Assembly (NCBI RefSeq): GCF_015277895.1
Contig: NZ_CP063815.1
Coordinates: forward strand, 1,240,001-1,304,000
DNA from: Microbacterium abyssi
GTDB taxonomy: Bacteria; Actinomycetota; Actinomycetes; Actinomycetales; Microbacteriaceae
Direction: 5' to 3'
Length of the DNA stretch: 64,000 nt
This document shows positions 42,081-51,087 of this stretch, in pieces (the stretch's first letter is position 1; every line of letters starts with the position of its first letter). The position numbers and the translations under genes were made by a program. The notes below the pieces were generated by a model. It had not been told where the DNA came from. It saw only the letters and a list, made by a program, of their open reading frames with translations, and ran no database searches.

Positions 42081-43795
42081 CCCGCCGCAGACACCGCAGC
42101 CTCGCCGTCCTCGCGCTCGCCGCGTTCATGGCGGTGCTCGCCGGGTGCACGAGCCTGCCCTCGTCGGGCGAGGTCAACGTCGGGCTCGCGCTGAATGACG
42201 CCGACCTCGATCCCGACATCAGCCAGATCGCCGCGCGGCCGCTCGCCGGAGCCAGCCCGAGTGAGATCGTCGAGGGATTCCTGGACGCCGCTCTGACCCC
42301 GGACAACGGCTGGGCGATCGCACGGGAGTTCCTCAGCCCCGAGCTTGCGGCCACGTGGCGCCCGAGCGAGAGCGTCACGATCGACTCCGGCGCTGCGGCC
42401 CGCGAATTCACGGTGGACCTGGACGGCGAAGGCGATGCTGCGGCCTCCGGTGACGTCCGCGTGCTGCTCGACCACCAGGTGGCGCGCGTCGACGAGGACG
42501 GCGCGTATGCCGAACTCCCCGGCGACGCGTCCGTCGCCGCGTTCGAGGTCGAGCGCAACGAGGACGGAGAGTGGCGCATCACGTCGGCGGCGGACGGGAT
42601 CGTGCTGGATGCCGAGGCGTTCCCGCAGGTCTACCGCCGGTATTCACTGCAGTACTTCGACCAGAGCTGGACGCACCTGGTCCCGGACCTCAGGTGGTAC
42701 CCGCGTCGTCAGACGATCGCCACGACACTCACGCAGTCACTGCTCGGGGGAGAGCCCAGCGAATGGCTCGCGCCCGCGGTGCGCAGCGCGTTCCCCGGTG
42801 ACGTCGCTCTCGCGAGCGACTCCGTGCCGATCAGTCCCGAGAAGGTGGCGACGGTGGAGCTGACCGTCGCCGCGGCGACGCTCGACGCCACTCAGCTCTC
42901 CCGCATGCGCACGCAGCTCGAGGCGACGCTGCGCCCGGCGGGTGTCACCGAGGTCCGACTCCTCGTGAACGGACGCGACCTGGACGCCGGGCGCTCCGTC
43001 GTCGAGACCGGACGTCAGGAGTCGAGCCCCGTCGTGCTGACCGAGGATGAGTTCGGCGCGTACGTCGGCGAAGAGATCGTGCCCGTGGACGGGATCAGCG
43101 ATGAGATCGTGGAGCTCGCACCCAGCGTCACGGCGGTCGACGTCCCGGCGGACGATGCGCGGGCGGCGGTGAAACTGGACACGGGCCTGGTGTACACGGT
43201 CTCGGATGGAAGAATTGACGAACTCGACGGCAGAGCCGGACTGATCGCGCCGTCGATGGATCCCTACGAGTACACGTGGTCGGTCCCGTCCGGATCACCG
43301 CAGGCCGTCAAGGCATGGCGTCCCGATGTCACCGACGTCGACGTCGCCGGGGCGTTCCCCGACGCCTCATCCATCTCACAGCTCCGCGTCGCGGCGGACG
43401 GCGTGCGCGTAGCCGCCGTCGTCACGATCGGCAGTCAGCGCTGGATCACACTCTCGGCGATCGTGCGCGACGAATCGCAGGCGCCGATCGAACTCGGTCC
43501 GATGCACCAGGTCGCGCAGATCGAGGGCTCGGTGCTCGGGCTGTCCTGGGTCGGTGAGGACTCCCTCGCCGTGCTCGTGGACGACGCGCAGGCGCGACTG
43601 GTGCTCACGCAGGACATCGGCGGGCCGGGCGCCTACGCGGCGGCGCCGACCGGCGCGCACGCGCTCTCCGGAGGCCGTACGAATGCCGCCGTGCGCATCC
43701 TCGACGAGGACGGTGTGCTGTTCGCCCAGCGGGGGACGACGTGGCAGATGGGGCTGTCTGACGTGCTCGTGCTCGGCACGCACGCGGGGCAGTAG
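42077..43795 (+). CDS. lpqB: Lipoprotein LpqB
   Basis: The 572-residue protein has a lipoprotein signal with lipobox LAGC and the lipidated Cys24, a GerMN-like domain (about 200-330) and a C-terminal beta-propeller-like region (about 330-570). Its place 4 nt inside the mtrB stop is the conserved mtrA-mtrB-lpqB order. LpqB is reported to interact with the MtrB sensor domain and modulate MtrA activity in mycobacteria. The mature protein should be anchored to the outer face of the membrane. Confidence 0.92.
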   Translation: MTRRRHRSLAVLALAAFMAVLAGCTSLPSSGEVNVGLALNDADLDPDISQIAARPLAGASPSEIVEGFLDAALTPDNGWAIAREFLSPELAATWRPSESVTIDSGAAAREFTVDLDGEGDAAASGDVRVLLDHQVARVDEDGAYAELPGDASVAAFEVERNEDGEWRITSAADGIVLDAEAFPQVYRRYSLQYFDQSWTHLVPDLRWYPRRQTIATTLTQSLLGGEPSEWLAPAVRSAFPGDVALASDSVPISPEKVATVELTVAAATLDATQLSRMRTQLEATLRPAGVTEVRLLVNGRDLDAGRSVVETGRQESSPVVLTEDEFGAYVGEEIVPVDGISDEIVELAPSVTAVDVPADDARAAVKLDTGLVYTVSDGRIDELDGRAGLIAPSMDPYEYTWSVPSGSPQAVKAWRPDVTDVDVAGAFPDASSISQLRVAADGVRVAAVVTIGSQRWITLSAIVRDESQAPIELGPMHQVAQIEGSVLGLSWVGEDSLAVLVDDAQARLVLTQDIGGPGAYAAAPTGAHALSGGRTNAAVRILDEDGVLFAQRGTTWQMGLSDVLVLGTHAGQ

Positions 43796-43881
43796 CCGCA
43801 CTCGTCCTGCACACGCGCCGGTCGTGCACAGATCGTGCCCGACCGGCGCCGCGCAGTCGCGGCGCGCACCAGGATCGGCTC

Positions 43882-44541
43882 ATGGTCGACTGGGCGGTGC
43901 TGGCGGACGAGATCGCGGCGTTCGTGCTGTCCGGATGCTGCGCCGGATGCGACGTACCGGGAACGCTGCTGTGCGACGACTGCAGAGCGGAGCTCGTCGC
44001 ACGACCGGTGCACGCCGAGACATCCGCCGGGATGGCCGTGCTCGCGGCGCTGCCGTTTCGAGGGGTCGCCGCACGATGCCTTCGGCGGGTGAAGGAGGAC
44101 GGCGAGACCCTTCTCGCTCGTCCACTCGGTGCCGCGCTCGCGGATGCCACGGCGCGCGTGCTGGCCGTTCACCCCGAGGCTCTCGCCGTGCCGGTGCCAA
44201 CGGGCGCGGCGGCGTTCCGGCGCCGCGGCTACCGCGTGCCGGAACTGCTGATGCGCCGAGCAGGCCTCGTGCCGGCGCGGGTGCTGACGCAGACGCGGCG
44301 CACCGCGGACCAGCGGGAGCTCGACCTCATGCAGCGGAGGGAGAACGTCGCCGGCAGCATGCGCGCGCGACACGCCCGGGCCGCACGCGACGTGGTCGTG
44401 TTCGACGATGTCGTGACGACGGGTGCGACCCTCGACGAAGCAGCCCGCGCCCTCACTGCGGCGGGATTCCGGGTGCGCGGAGCCGTCGCGCTCGCCGCGA
44501 CTCCGAGGCGCCGCGAATCACGGGAAACACATCATGAATGA
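43882..44541 (+). CDS. ComF-family phosphoribosyltransferase-like protein
   Basis: The 219-residue protein has an N-terminal Cys cluster (CCAGC near 19-23, LLCDDC near 30-35) suited to zinc, and a type I phosphoribosyltransferase domain with VPVPTGAAAFRRRGY and the PRPP-binding motif VVVFDDVVTTGATLDE near residue 175. ComF proteins act in DNA uptake in competent bacteria, and the family is widespread in species not known to be competent. ATG 43882 has no strong ribosome-binding site; a CAGGAT box 6 nt upstream could be a weak -10. Confidence 0.87.
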   Translation: MVDWAVLADEIAAFVLSGCCAGCDVPGTLLCDDCRAELVARPVHAETSAGMAVLAALPFRGVAARCLRRVKEDGETLLARPLGAALADATARVLAVHPEALAVPVPTGAAAFRRRGYRVPELLMRRAGLVPARVLTQTRRTADQRELDLMQRRENVAGSMRARHARAARDVVVFDDVVTTGATLDEAARALTAAGFRVRGAVALAATPRRRESRETHHE

Positions 44542-44544
44542 CTC

Positions 44545-44573
44545 GTGACATCCGAGGAAACGGGGACTACGGT
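44545..44573 (+). promoter_or_regulatory. Promoter of hpf
   Basis: GTGACA (44545-44550) and TACGGT (44568-44573) are separated by exactly 17 nt, followed by a ~55-nt leader ending in AAGGAGG before ATG 44636. Confidence 0.6.
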
Positions 44574-44635
44574 AGGGGGACACAAGGCGACCACGGTCCG
44601 CCCTTGGCCGGGAGGACCGGGACAAGGAGGCAGCA

Positions 44636-45295
44636 ATGGAAACAAGCATCGTTGGCGTCGGAGTGGGTATCACTGATCGCTTCCGAACCGTTGTCGAAGA
44701 GAAGATCGCCCGTGTTCAGCAGCTCGCCTCGCGGGCGCAGCGGCTGGATATCAAGGTCACGCATCGTGCCTACCGTGCAGGTCGCGTCCCGGACGAGACC
44801 GTCGAGCTCACGCTCGTGAGCAAGGGCCCCGTCGTCCGCGCGGAGGCCGTCGACGGAGACAAGTTCGTCGCCCTCGACCTCGCCGTCGACAAGATGGCCG
44901 AACAGCTCCGGCGCGCCAAGGAGAAGCGCGTGGACGGCCGTCAGCACCCGCGCGGTGCGCACTTCGAGAAGGGCAGCGGCTCCATCGAGGGCATCGATGT
45001 GCAGCCGGCATCCGTCGACGTGCTCCAGGCTGTCGCCACCGGAGCCATCCCGGTCCAGACCGACGAGACCGAGGAGTACTCGCCCGTCGTCATCCGTACC
45101 AAGAACTTCGACCCCGAGTGGATGACCGTCGAAGAGGCGGTCGACCGGATGGAACTCGTCGGCCACGACTTCTTCCTGTTCGTCGACGCCCGAACGGACC
45201 ACCCGAGTGTCGTCTACCGCCGTAAGGGCTGGGACTACGGTGTCATCTCACTGACCACCCAGGCATCGCCCGAGGAAGCAGCACTGGCGTCCTGA
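44636..45295 (+). CDS. hpf: Ribosome hibernation-promoting factor, long form
   Basis: The 219-residue protein has an N-terminal RaiA/HPF domain (about 1-110) with GVGVGITDRFRTVVEEKI and a C-terminal dimerisation domain (about 160-215) with VVIRTKNFDPEWMTVEEAVDRMEL and VVYRRKGWDYGVI (quoted in parts below 20). Long HPF dimerises 70S ribosomes into 100S particles in starvation. Promoter and AAGGAGG precede it. hpf is normally next to secA; here about 5.8 kb of other genes intervene. A strong terminator follows. Confidence 0.93.
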   Translation: METSIVGVGVGITDRFRTVVEEKIARVQQLASRAQRLDIKVTHRAYRAGRVPDETVELTLVSKGPVVRAEAVDGDKFVALDLAVDKMAEQLRRAKEKRVDGRQHPRGAHFEKGSGSIEGIDVQPASVDVLQAVATGAIPVQTDETEEYSPVVIRTKNFDPEWMTVEEAVDRMELVGHDFFLFVDARTDHPSVVYRRKGWDYGVISLTTQASPEEAALAS

Positions 45296-45301
45296 ACCGA
45301 C

Positions 45302-45334
45302 GAATGGCTCGGCACTGAGCGTGCCGGGCCATTC
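45302..45334. terminator. Hairpin after hpf
   Basis: GAATGGC-T-CGGCAC, loop TGAGC and GTGCCG-G-GCCATTC form a 14-bp stem with one T-G wobble, followed by TCTC. It lies between convergent hpf and the 45349 gene and may serve both. Confidence 0.75.
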
Positions 45335-45348
45335 TCATGCGTCCGAGG

Positions 45349-46671
45349 TCAGTCGAAGATCCCGTCGAGGATGCTGCCGATGACGAGGCCGCCCATGATG
45401 CCGCCCATGATGTCACCGCCGCCACCACCGCGGCGTCCGCCGCCCCAGCCGTCCCCGCCCCAGCCCTGCTGCTGAGGACGGGCCGAATCGATGTCGCGCT
45501 GCGCCAGCTGCAGCGCCTCCGCGGCGAGCTGAGCGACGCGGCGAGAGGCGGCCATGGCCTGCTCCCGCGTCTCTTCGGGGGCGATCATCTCGGGGATGTC
45601 GATGCGCAGGCGCTCGGCCTCGGCGAAGCGCGTGCGTGCATCCGCGCCGATCCAGCCGCGGTGACCGGAGATGAGCCCGCGGGCGACGCCCAGCTGCCGG
45701 TCCGCGTCGTCCAGCGAATGCTGCACGTGCGCCACCGTCGGCAGCGGGTTCTGCGCCCGGTAATGAGCCTTCGCGATGGCGTCGTCGAGTGCGGTGTTGG
45801 CGGTGCGTAGCTGGGTGAGCTCGGCGAACGGGTCGTTGCGGGTGCCGGCCGGCGAGAGCGCATCGAGCGCCTGCTCGAGCTCGGTGACGGCCGTCGTCAC
45901 GGCCAGGACCTTCGGGGCGTTGCGTGCGGCGATGATGTCTCCGCGCGAGTCTGCGACCACCTCGGCGAGCGTGGACTCGGCGCGCAGCGCTTCGATCTCG
46001 AAGTCCTCGACCGCATCCAGCAGGGCTCCGGCGCGGCGGGTGGCCTCGGTCGCGGTCTCCAGCGCGAGGTTGGCCTCCTCGTTCTGGCGCGCCGCACGGC
46101 GGCGCTCGGACACTTCGGCGCCGTGCGTGGCGAAGGCGATCAGCTGCTCGGCCTCATCGGCGGATGCCGTGATCTGATGCATGGCCGACTCGGCGTACCG
46201 GGATGTCAGGCGTTCGATCGTCGAACGGGTCTGTGGAATCCGCGCGCTCAGCGCCTCCGCATCCTTGCGCACCTGCGCGACGATCTGCGGAGCCTGCCGC
46301 ACCCGGGCGACCGACTCCGCGAGCGCAGAGGTCTTCTCGTCGAGAAGATCCTCTGCCCAGTCGCACAGCTGCACGATGCGGGCGTTGCGGGTGCGGAGCT
46401 CCTCGTCGGTGTCGGGGATCTCGTCGTGGTTGAGCTGGTGCAGCTGGAAGGCTTCGCGAAGGTGCGTCTTCACCGACTCCAGCGCGGCCTTCAGATCCTT
46501 CGTGAGCGAGATCCCGAGCTCGGCCTCGGCGAAGGCGAGCTCGTCGCCCGCTGTGCGGATCCGCTCGTCGGCGGCGACGAGCGCCTGCTCGGCGCGACGG
46601 GCGAGGTCTGCGTCCTGCGCCGCCTGTGCAGCCTCTTGCTCGCGTTTGCGCTTACCCCAGAAACCGGCCAT
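45349..46671 (-). CDS. Coiled-coil protein with Gly-rich C-terminus
   Basis: The 440-residue protein is predicted almost entirely helical, rich in Ala, Glu, Arg and Asp with heptad-like spacing from ~10 to 385. It ends in a Gly/Trp-rich stretch (QQQGWGGDGWGGGRRGG) and a short hydrophobic GGIMGGLVIGSILDGIF segment. That tail is like the C-terminus of actinobacterial TPM/YgcG-type proteins, but the TPM domain and signal peptide are absent, so export is unlikely. ATG 46671 is 6 nt after TAGGAT. Possible scaffold or PspA-like membrane-associated role; function unknown. Confidence 0.68.
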   Translation of the reverse strand: MAGFWGKRKREQEAAQAAQDADLARRAEQALVAADERIRTAGDELAFAEAELGISLTKDLKAALESVKTHLREAFQLHQLNHDEIPDTDEELRTRNARIVQLCDWAEDLLDEKTSALAESVARVRQAPQIVAQVRKDAEALSARIPQTRSTIERLTSRYAESAMHQITASADEAEQLIAFATHGAEVSERRRAARQNEEANLALETATEATRRAGALLDAVEDFEIEALRAESTLAEVVADSRGDIIAARNAPKVLAVTTAVTELEQALDALSPAGTRNDPFAELTQLRTANTALDDAIAKAHYRAQNPLPTVAHVQHSLDDADRQLGVARGLISGHRGWIGADARTRFAEAERLRIDIPEMIAPEETREQAMAASRRVAQLAAEALQLAQRDIDSARPQQQGWGGDGWGGGRRGGGGGDIMGGIMGGLVIGSILDGIFD

Positions 46672-46677
46672 GGATCG

Positions 46678-46683
46678 ATCCTA
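46678..46683 (-). promoter_or_regulatory. -10 box, leaderless start of coiled-coil gene
   Basis: Minus-strand TAGGAT is followed by 6 nt and ATG 46671. Confidence 0.55.
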
Positions 46684-46712
46684 CTTTCCGAATCCGATGC
46701 GCGCGCTGTGGG

Positions 46713-49580
46713 TCAGGCGATGACGGTGCGGCGGGTGAGCTCCGGCGTCTGGGGCGGGATGAGCCAGGATGCCGCGGCGATGACCAGCGGCAGGCCGATC
46801 GCGAGCAGCGTCAGAGCGGGCCACGGCATGTCGGAGACGAGGAGGTCGCCGCGGGACTGGATCGCGAAGCCGATCGGCGGAAGGACTCCGGCGGCCGCTC
46901 CGGCGATCGTTCCGAATCCCGCGATGATCAGCCCCTGCCAGAAGCCGATGCGCCGTCGCAGCCCTCGGGTGCCGCCCACGGCCGAGAGCGTGGCGTCGTC
47001 GGGCCGGCGCTCGAACCGCGCGAGGCCGAGTGCAACCGCGGAGGCGCCGAGGACGAGCACGGCGACGCCGAGGAGAACGGGGACCATCCAGAACATGTCG
47101 TCGGACGGGCCGCGTTCGTAGTGCGGCGCGAATGTGATCTCGGGAGTGCTCAGCAGGTCGGCGTGGGCGTAGAGGCGATCCATGTCGTCGGTTTCGAGCG
47201 GCGTTGCCGGCACGGCGACGACCTTGACCGGCTGGACGACCATCCCGAGACGCTCGGCGGTCCCGGGGGAGATGGCTATCGCCATGGGCTGATCGGGCAC
47301 GTCGACCACGACGGCCTCGATGCTCTCCCGCCATTCGGGCTCTGCGACCTCGGGCTGCTCGGGCTGCCGAATCCAGATGTTGTCCGGGACGCGTCCCTCG
47401 TAGGACTCGCGCGCCGCCCACGCGGCGACGTCGATGTCGCCGTCGGTCACCCAGCGTTCGTCCGTGACCAGAGCGCTGCCCGAGCGGAATGCGCTGAGCT
47501 GCGCGGGTGAGAGATCCACTCCCAACACGGCCGACAGCGAGGCGGGCTCGATCACCGAGATCGGATTCATCGGCCACTGTCCGCTGTAGCGGTACGAGGC
47601 CTGTGCCGTCGGGTCGAGAAGGTGCTCTTCGGGCATGAGCGCCATGATCCACTGATCCTCGGCCGGAACGTCCTCCGGCGACGGGTAGTAGCCCGGATCC
47701 GACTGGGCGCGGATCACGGCGGCGGTGCTCGCTCCGGCATCCGTGACGAGGTCCACGGCGGAATCGGCCGACACGTCGGCCTGCTCGGCGGTCACCGGCA
47801 TCACGGTCCCGTTGCCGCCGGGGTAGAACTCCACCGACAGCGTGCCGACCGGCCCCTGATAGAACCAGTTGCGGGTGCTGTTGCCGATCTGCATCGACGA
47901 TTGCGAGAGCGCGAACACGGCGATGAACACGGTCGCCCCGATCGCCGCGAAGGCCGGCACCGTGCGCGAGGCGTTGGCTGCGGCATCCCGCGACGCCAGG
48001 CGCGCCGCGAGGCTGACCCGCGACAGGACGCGCGAGGCGAGCCAGAGCAGCCAGCGACCGGAGAGAATGATGCCGATCTGCACGAGGATCGGGCCGATCA
48101 CGATGCCGAACGGCGGAATCGCGCGCAACGGCGAGTCCGACCGCAGATCCGCCGGTGGGATCGCACTCAGGGATGCCGTCACCACCGCGCTCGCGATCGT
48201 GATCCCCACTCCCGCGATCAGGATGATCGAGCCCCAGATCGGACGAGACGCCCGTGGAGTCTGCGGTCGGCGTGCGCCGCGCAGAGCGCTCAGCGTGTCC
48301 GAGCGCGCGACGGTGCGCGCCGGGATCGCCGCCGATGCCGTCCCCACCAGGACGGAGAAGATCAGGATGCCGGCGAGCACGGCCCACGGCACGTGGAAGC
48401 CCCAGTAGCGGGTGGCTGAGCCGTCGTCGGTGATCCACATGATGAGCGCGGCGAGGCCTACGCCGAGAGCGAGTCCGACGAAGCCCCCGGCGAGCCCCAG
48501 AGCCGTTCCCTGCAGAATGATGGTCCGGCGCAGGTCCGACGCTGTCGCGCCGACGCTCGCCGCGACCGCGAGCGAGCGCTGCTGGCGCCGGGCTGCGACC
48601 GAGAACGCCGCTCCGGCGAGCATGATCACCACGTATGCGGCGAAGAGGCCGGCCGCCGCCAGCATCATGACGTAGCCCTGCACCGCGCCGTCCGCCGAAC
48701 CGAAGTTCCCCCATTCGTCAGACGCCGTGGCCCGCGGTGGGTCGAGCACGACCTCTCGCGAGTAGGCCACGACGCCCTGGTCGTTGAGGGCCTGGACCTT
48801 CGCCCAGCTCAGCGCGTCTTCGGGCAGGAACCACTTCGTCGTGCCCGTCAGTGCGCCGGACGGGAGGAACAGGGCGGCCTGCGCCGACGGCGTGGCGGCC
48901 GCGGTCATGGTTCCCACGACGGTGAACGTCTTGGAGGAGTCGACCAGTGTGAGGTCTTCGCCGATCGTGATTCCGAAACGCTCCAGCCCGGCCGGGGTGA
49001 CCAGGACCTCGTCGGCAGTCGCCGGCGCCCGCCCCGCGATGAGATCGAAGCTGCCCTGGAAACGTTCGTCCCAGACCTCGCCGGCCCATGCGGGCAGCGT
49101 CGCGACGCCGGCTGCCGTGTCGGCGCGAACCTGCCCCTCCGTCACCGCGATCGTCTCGGTTCCGGAGGGGAGAGTCGAGATCGGATCCGACAGCGGGTCG
49201 CCCTCGGCGATCGTCATCTGATTGTCTTCGAACGGGTAGCCGTTCCAGTCCGGCTGCGTCGGCGCCTGCCAGAATCCGGCATCGGGAACCCCGACGGGCT
49301 GCACCCAGGCCTGCATCTGACCGAGTTCGGCCCGAACCGACTCCTCCGGCGTCGCGACGGTGCTCCACACCACCACCGAGAACGCAGCCATCCCGGCGAT
49401 CGGAAGGGCGATGAGAGTCGCGATCAGCACACTCGACGAGATCGTGCGCCGCACCTGGCGCCGCGCGAGCCGGGCCGCGACCCGCCACCGGGCGCGATAC
49501 GCGCCGCTCCCGCGGTGTCCACGCGGCTCCCTCGGCTGTTCGTCGTGCCCGCGGCGCTGCCGTTCGAGCGTCGCGCTCAT
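46713..49580 (-). CDS. FtsX-type ABC transporter permease
   Basis: The 955-residue MacB-like permease has one N-terminal helix (about 45-70), a large periplasm-facing-type MacB core domain (about 70-300), a block of three or four helices with an FtsX domain (near 330-480), a second extracytoplasmic domain and a C-terminal FtsX domain ending WLIPPQTPELTRRTVIA. ATG 49580 overlaps the stop of the ABC ATPase by 4 nt; the frame continues further upstream without homology. With the ATPase and PadR it forms a three-gene operon. Family members move lipids, antibiotics or peptides or act mechanically; substrate unknown. Confidence 0.85.
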   Translation of the reverse strand: MSATLERQRRGHDEQPREPRGHRGSGAYRARWRVAARLARRQVRRTISSSVLIATLIALPIAGMAAFSVVVWSTVATPEESVRAELGQMQAWVQPVGVPDAGFWQAPTQPDWNGYPFEDNQMTIAEGDPLSDPISTLPSGTETIAVTEGQVRADTAAGVATLPAWAGEVWDERFQGSFDLIAGRAPATADEVLVTPAGLERFGITIGEDLTLVDSSKTFTVVGTMTAAATPSAQAALFLPSGALTGTTKWFLPEDALSWAKVQALNDQGVVAYSREVVLDPPRATASDEWGNFGSADGAVQGYVMMLAAAGLFAAYVVIMLAGAAFSVAARRQQRSLAVAASVGATASDLRRTIILQGTALGLAGGFVGLALGVGLAALIMWITDDGSATRYWGFHVPWAVLAGILIFSVLVGTASAAIPARTVARSDTLSALRGARRPQTPRASRPIWGSIILIAGVGITIASAVVTASLSAIPPADLRSDSPLRAIPPFGIVIGPILVQIGIILSGRWLLWLASRVLSRVSLAARLASRDAAANASRTVPAFAAIGATVFIAVFALSQSSMQIGNSTRNWFYQGPVGTLSVEFYPGGNGTVMPVTAEQADVSADSAVDLVTDAGASTAAVIRAQSDPGYYPSPEDVPAEDQWIMALMPEEHLLDPTAQASYRYSGQWPMNPISVIEPASLSAVLGVDLSPAQLSAFRSGSALVTDERWVTDGDIDVAAWAARESYEGRVPDNIWIRQPEQPEVAEPEWRESIEAVVVDVPDQPMAIAISPGTAERLGMVVQPVKVVAVPATPLETDDMDRLYAHADLLSTPEITFAPHYERGPSDDMFWMVPVLLGVAVLVLGASAVALGLARFERRPDDATLSAVGGTRGLRRRIGFWQGLIIAGFGTIAGAAAGVLPPIGFAIQSRGDLLVSDMPWPALTLLAIGLPLVIAAASWLIPPQTPELTRRTVIA

Positions 49581-50299
49581 CGCGCGGCGCCGGTGAGGAG
49601 ACTCTCGGGGCTGTCGCGTCGGGTCTCGTCGATGATGCGCCCGTCGCGCAGGAAAACGACACGATCGGCGAACGCCGCATGGCGCGCCTCGTGGGTCACG
49701 AGAATCCCGGCTGCGCCGGCATCCACGCATGCCCTCAGCATCTTCAGTACCATCTCGCCGGTGACCGAATCCAATGCTCCCGTCGGCTCATCCGCGAGGA
49801 TGAGCCGCCTGCCGCCGACCACTGCGCGCGCGATCGCGACACGCTGCTGCTGGCCGCCGGAGAGATCGTCCGGGTAGGAGTCGAGCTTGTCCGCGAGGCC
49901 CACGGACGCCAGGGCGTCCTTGCCCGCGCGACGAGCCACTCTTCCGCGGAAGCCGTCGAGCTCGAGGGGGAGGGTGACGTTCTCGATGGCGGTGAGCGTC
50001 GGGATGAGGTTGAAATCCTGGAACACGAACCCCAGCGATCTCCTTCGCAGCTTCGCGATCTGCGCGGCGGACTGCTCGCTGAGGTAAGACCCTTCGATGA
50101 TCACCTCGCCACTCGTCGGAGTCGCGAGACCACCGACGATCGACAGCAGCGTCGACTTGCCCGATCCGGACGCGCCCATGATGGCGACGAGCTCGCCCTG
50201 CCGAACCTCCAGATCGACACCCGACAGCGCGGAGACCGCCGTCGCCCCCTGCCCGTACTGCTGTGTGACTCCGACCAGCTGCAGCACCGTCTCGCTCAT
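49577..50299 (-). CDS. ABC transporter ATP-binding protein (LolD/MacB type)
   Basis: The 240-residue ATPase has Walker A GASGSGKST near residue 43, Q-loop FVFQDFNLIP, signature LSGGQQQRVAIARA near 147, Walker B LILADEPTGALD and the H-loop VTHEARHA. The sequence is that of the LolD/MacB-type ATPases that work with FtsX-like permeases. ATG 50299 overlaps the padR stop by 4 nt. It powers the downstream permease, presumably as a dimer. Confidence 0.93.
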   Translation of the reverse strand: MSETVLQLVGVTQQYGQGATAVSALSGVDLEVRQGELVAIMGASGSGKSTLLSIVGGLATPTSGEVIIEGSYLSEQSAAQIAKLRRRSLGFVFQDFNLIPTLTAIENVTLPLELDGFRGRVARRAGKDALASVGLADKLDSYPDDLSGGQQQRVAIARAVVGGRRLILADEPTGALDSVTGEMVLKMLRACVDAGAAGILVTHEARHAAFADRVVFLRDGRIIDETRRDSPESLLTGAAR

Positions 50300-50898
50300 C
50301 GTGCCGACGCCTCCTGGTTCGAAGGGCGCCCGCGCTTGGGGCGCTCGGTCGCGAGCTCGAGTCCCATCGCGTGGTGCGGATGCAACGCCAGACGCTGCTC
50401 GGTGTGGTCGAGCCACCTCACCTCTGCCTCCGCTGCGAAGATCATCGAGTCCACGACGAGCGACCACGCGAGCTCGGCGGATCCTTCGAGGTCGCCTCCC
50501 GCGTACTTCGCACGTTGCATGCCCTGCAGATGCGAGAGCGATGCGCGTCGCTGCGCCTGGATCACCCGCCCGACATCGACTCCGGGAAGGGTGGCGGCGA
50601 CTGCGAGCTTGATCGCGAGCTCATCCCGGGTCGCCTGCGTGCGGACGACGGGGGAGGACAGCCACTGTGCGACCTCGGCGGATCCGGCATTCGTGATCTG
50701 CCAGTACACATGACCCTGCTCGTCGGCTTCGCCGCGCTCGACCAGACCATCGCGCTCGAGGCGTTCGAGGGTGTTGTAGATCTGGCCGACGTTGAGCGGC
50801 CACGTGGACCCGGTGCGGCGATCGAACTCCGTCCGCAACTGGTAGCCGTAACAGGGTCCCTGATCGAGGATGGCGAGCAGACTCTGGCGAACGGACAA
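50296..50898 (-). CDS. PadR-family transcriptional regulator
   Basis: The protein has 200 residues from TTG 50898. The N-terminal winged helix (SVRQSLLAILDQGPCYGYQLR ending near 20; WPLNVGQIYNTLERLERDGL) is PadR class 2, followed by a helical dimerisation domain (about 90-170). TTG 50898 is chosen because GGGAGG lies 5 nt before it. The in-frame ATG 50937 sits in an AT-rich palindromic region that looks like promoter and operator, so translation from there is unlikely. It is the first gene of the operon with the ABC efflux pair, which it likely represses. Confidence 0.85.
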   Translation of the reverse strand: MSVRQSLLAILDQGPCYGYQLRTEFDRRTGSTWPLNVGQIYNTLERLERDGLVERGEADEQGHVYWQITNAGSAEVAQWLSSPVVRTQATRDELAIKLAVAATLPGVDVGRVIQAQRRASLSHLQGMQRAKYAGGDLEGSAELAWSLVVDSMIFAAEAEVRWLDHTEQRLALHPHHAMGLELATERPKRGRPSNQEASAR

Positions 50899-50914
50899 TA
50901 CGACCTCCCGAAGT

Positions 50915-50944
50915 GGTTTCTGAGTAAATATATACACGGAAACC
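50915..50944. promoter_or_regulatory. Putative PadR operator/promoter
   Basis: GGTTTC (50915-50920) and GAAACC (50939-50944) enclose an 18-nt core containing AAATATATAC, an AT island in GC-rich DNA. On the minus strand TATATT can serve as a -10. The 30-bp inverted repeat would place PadR on its own promoter. Confidence 0.55.
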
Positions 50945-51087
50945 GTTGCTCGGCGCTAGATCCAGCCGGGTGGCGCGTCCATACGCAGACGACGCGCAGG
51001 TCACCGGCCGGTAACATGGCGAGGTATGCCCGGCACCGAGCCCGATCTGGGTGGCCGGGATTGACCCACAAAAGGGAGATGACTTAA

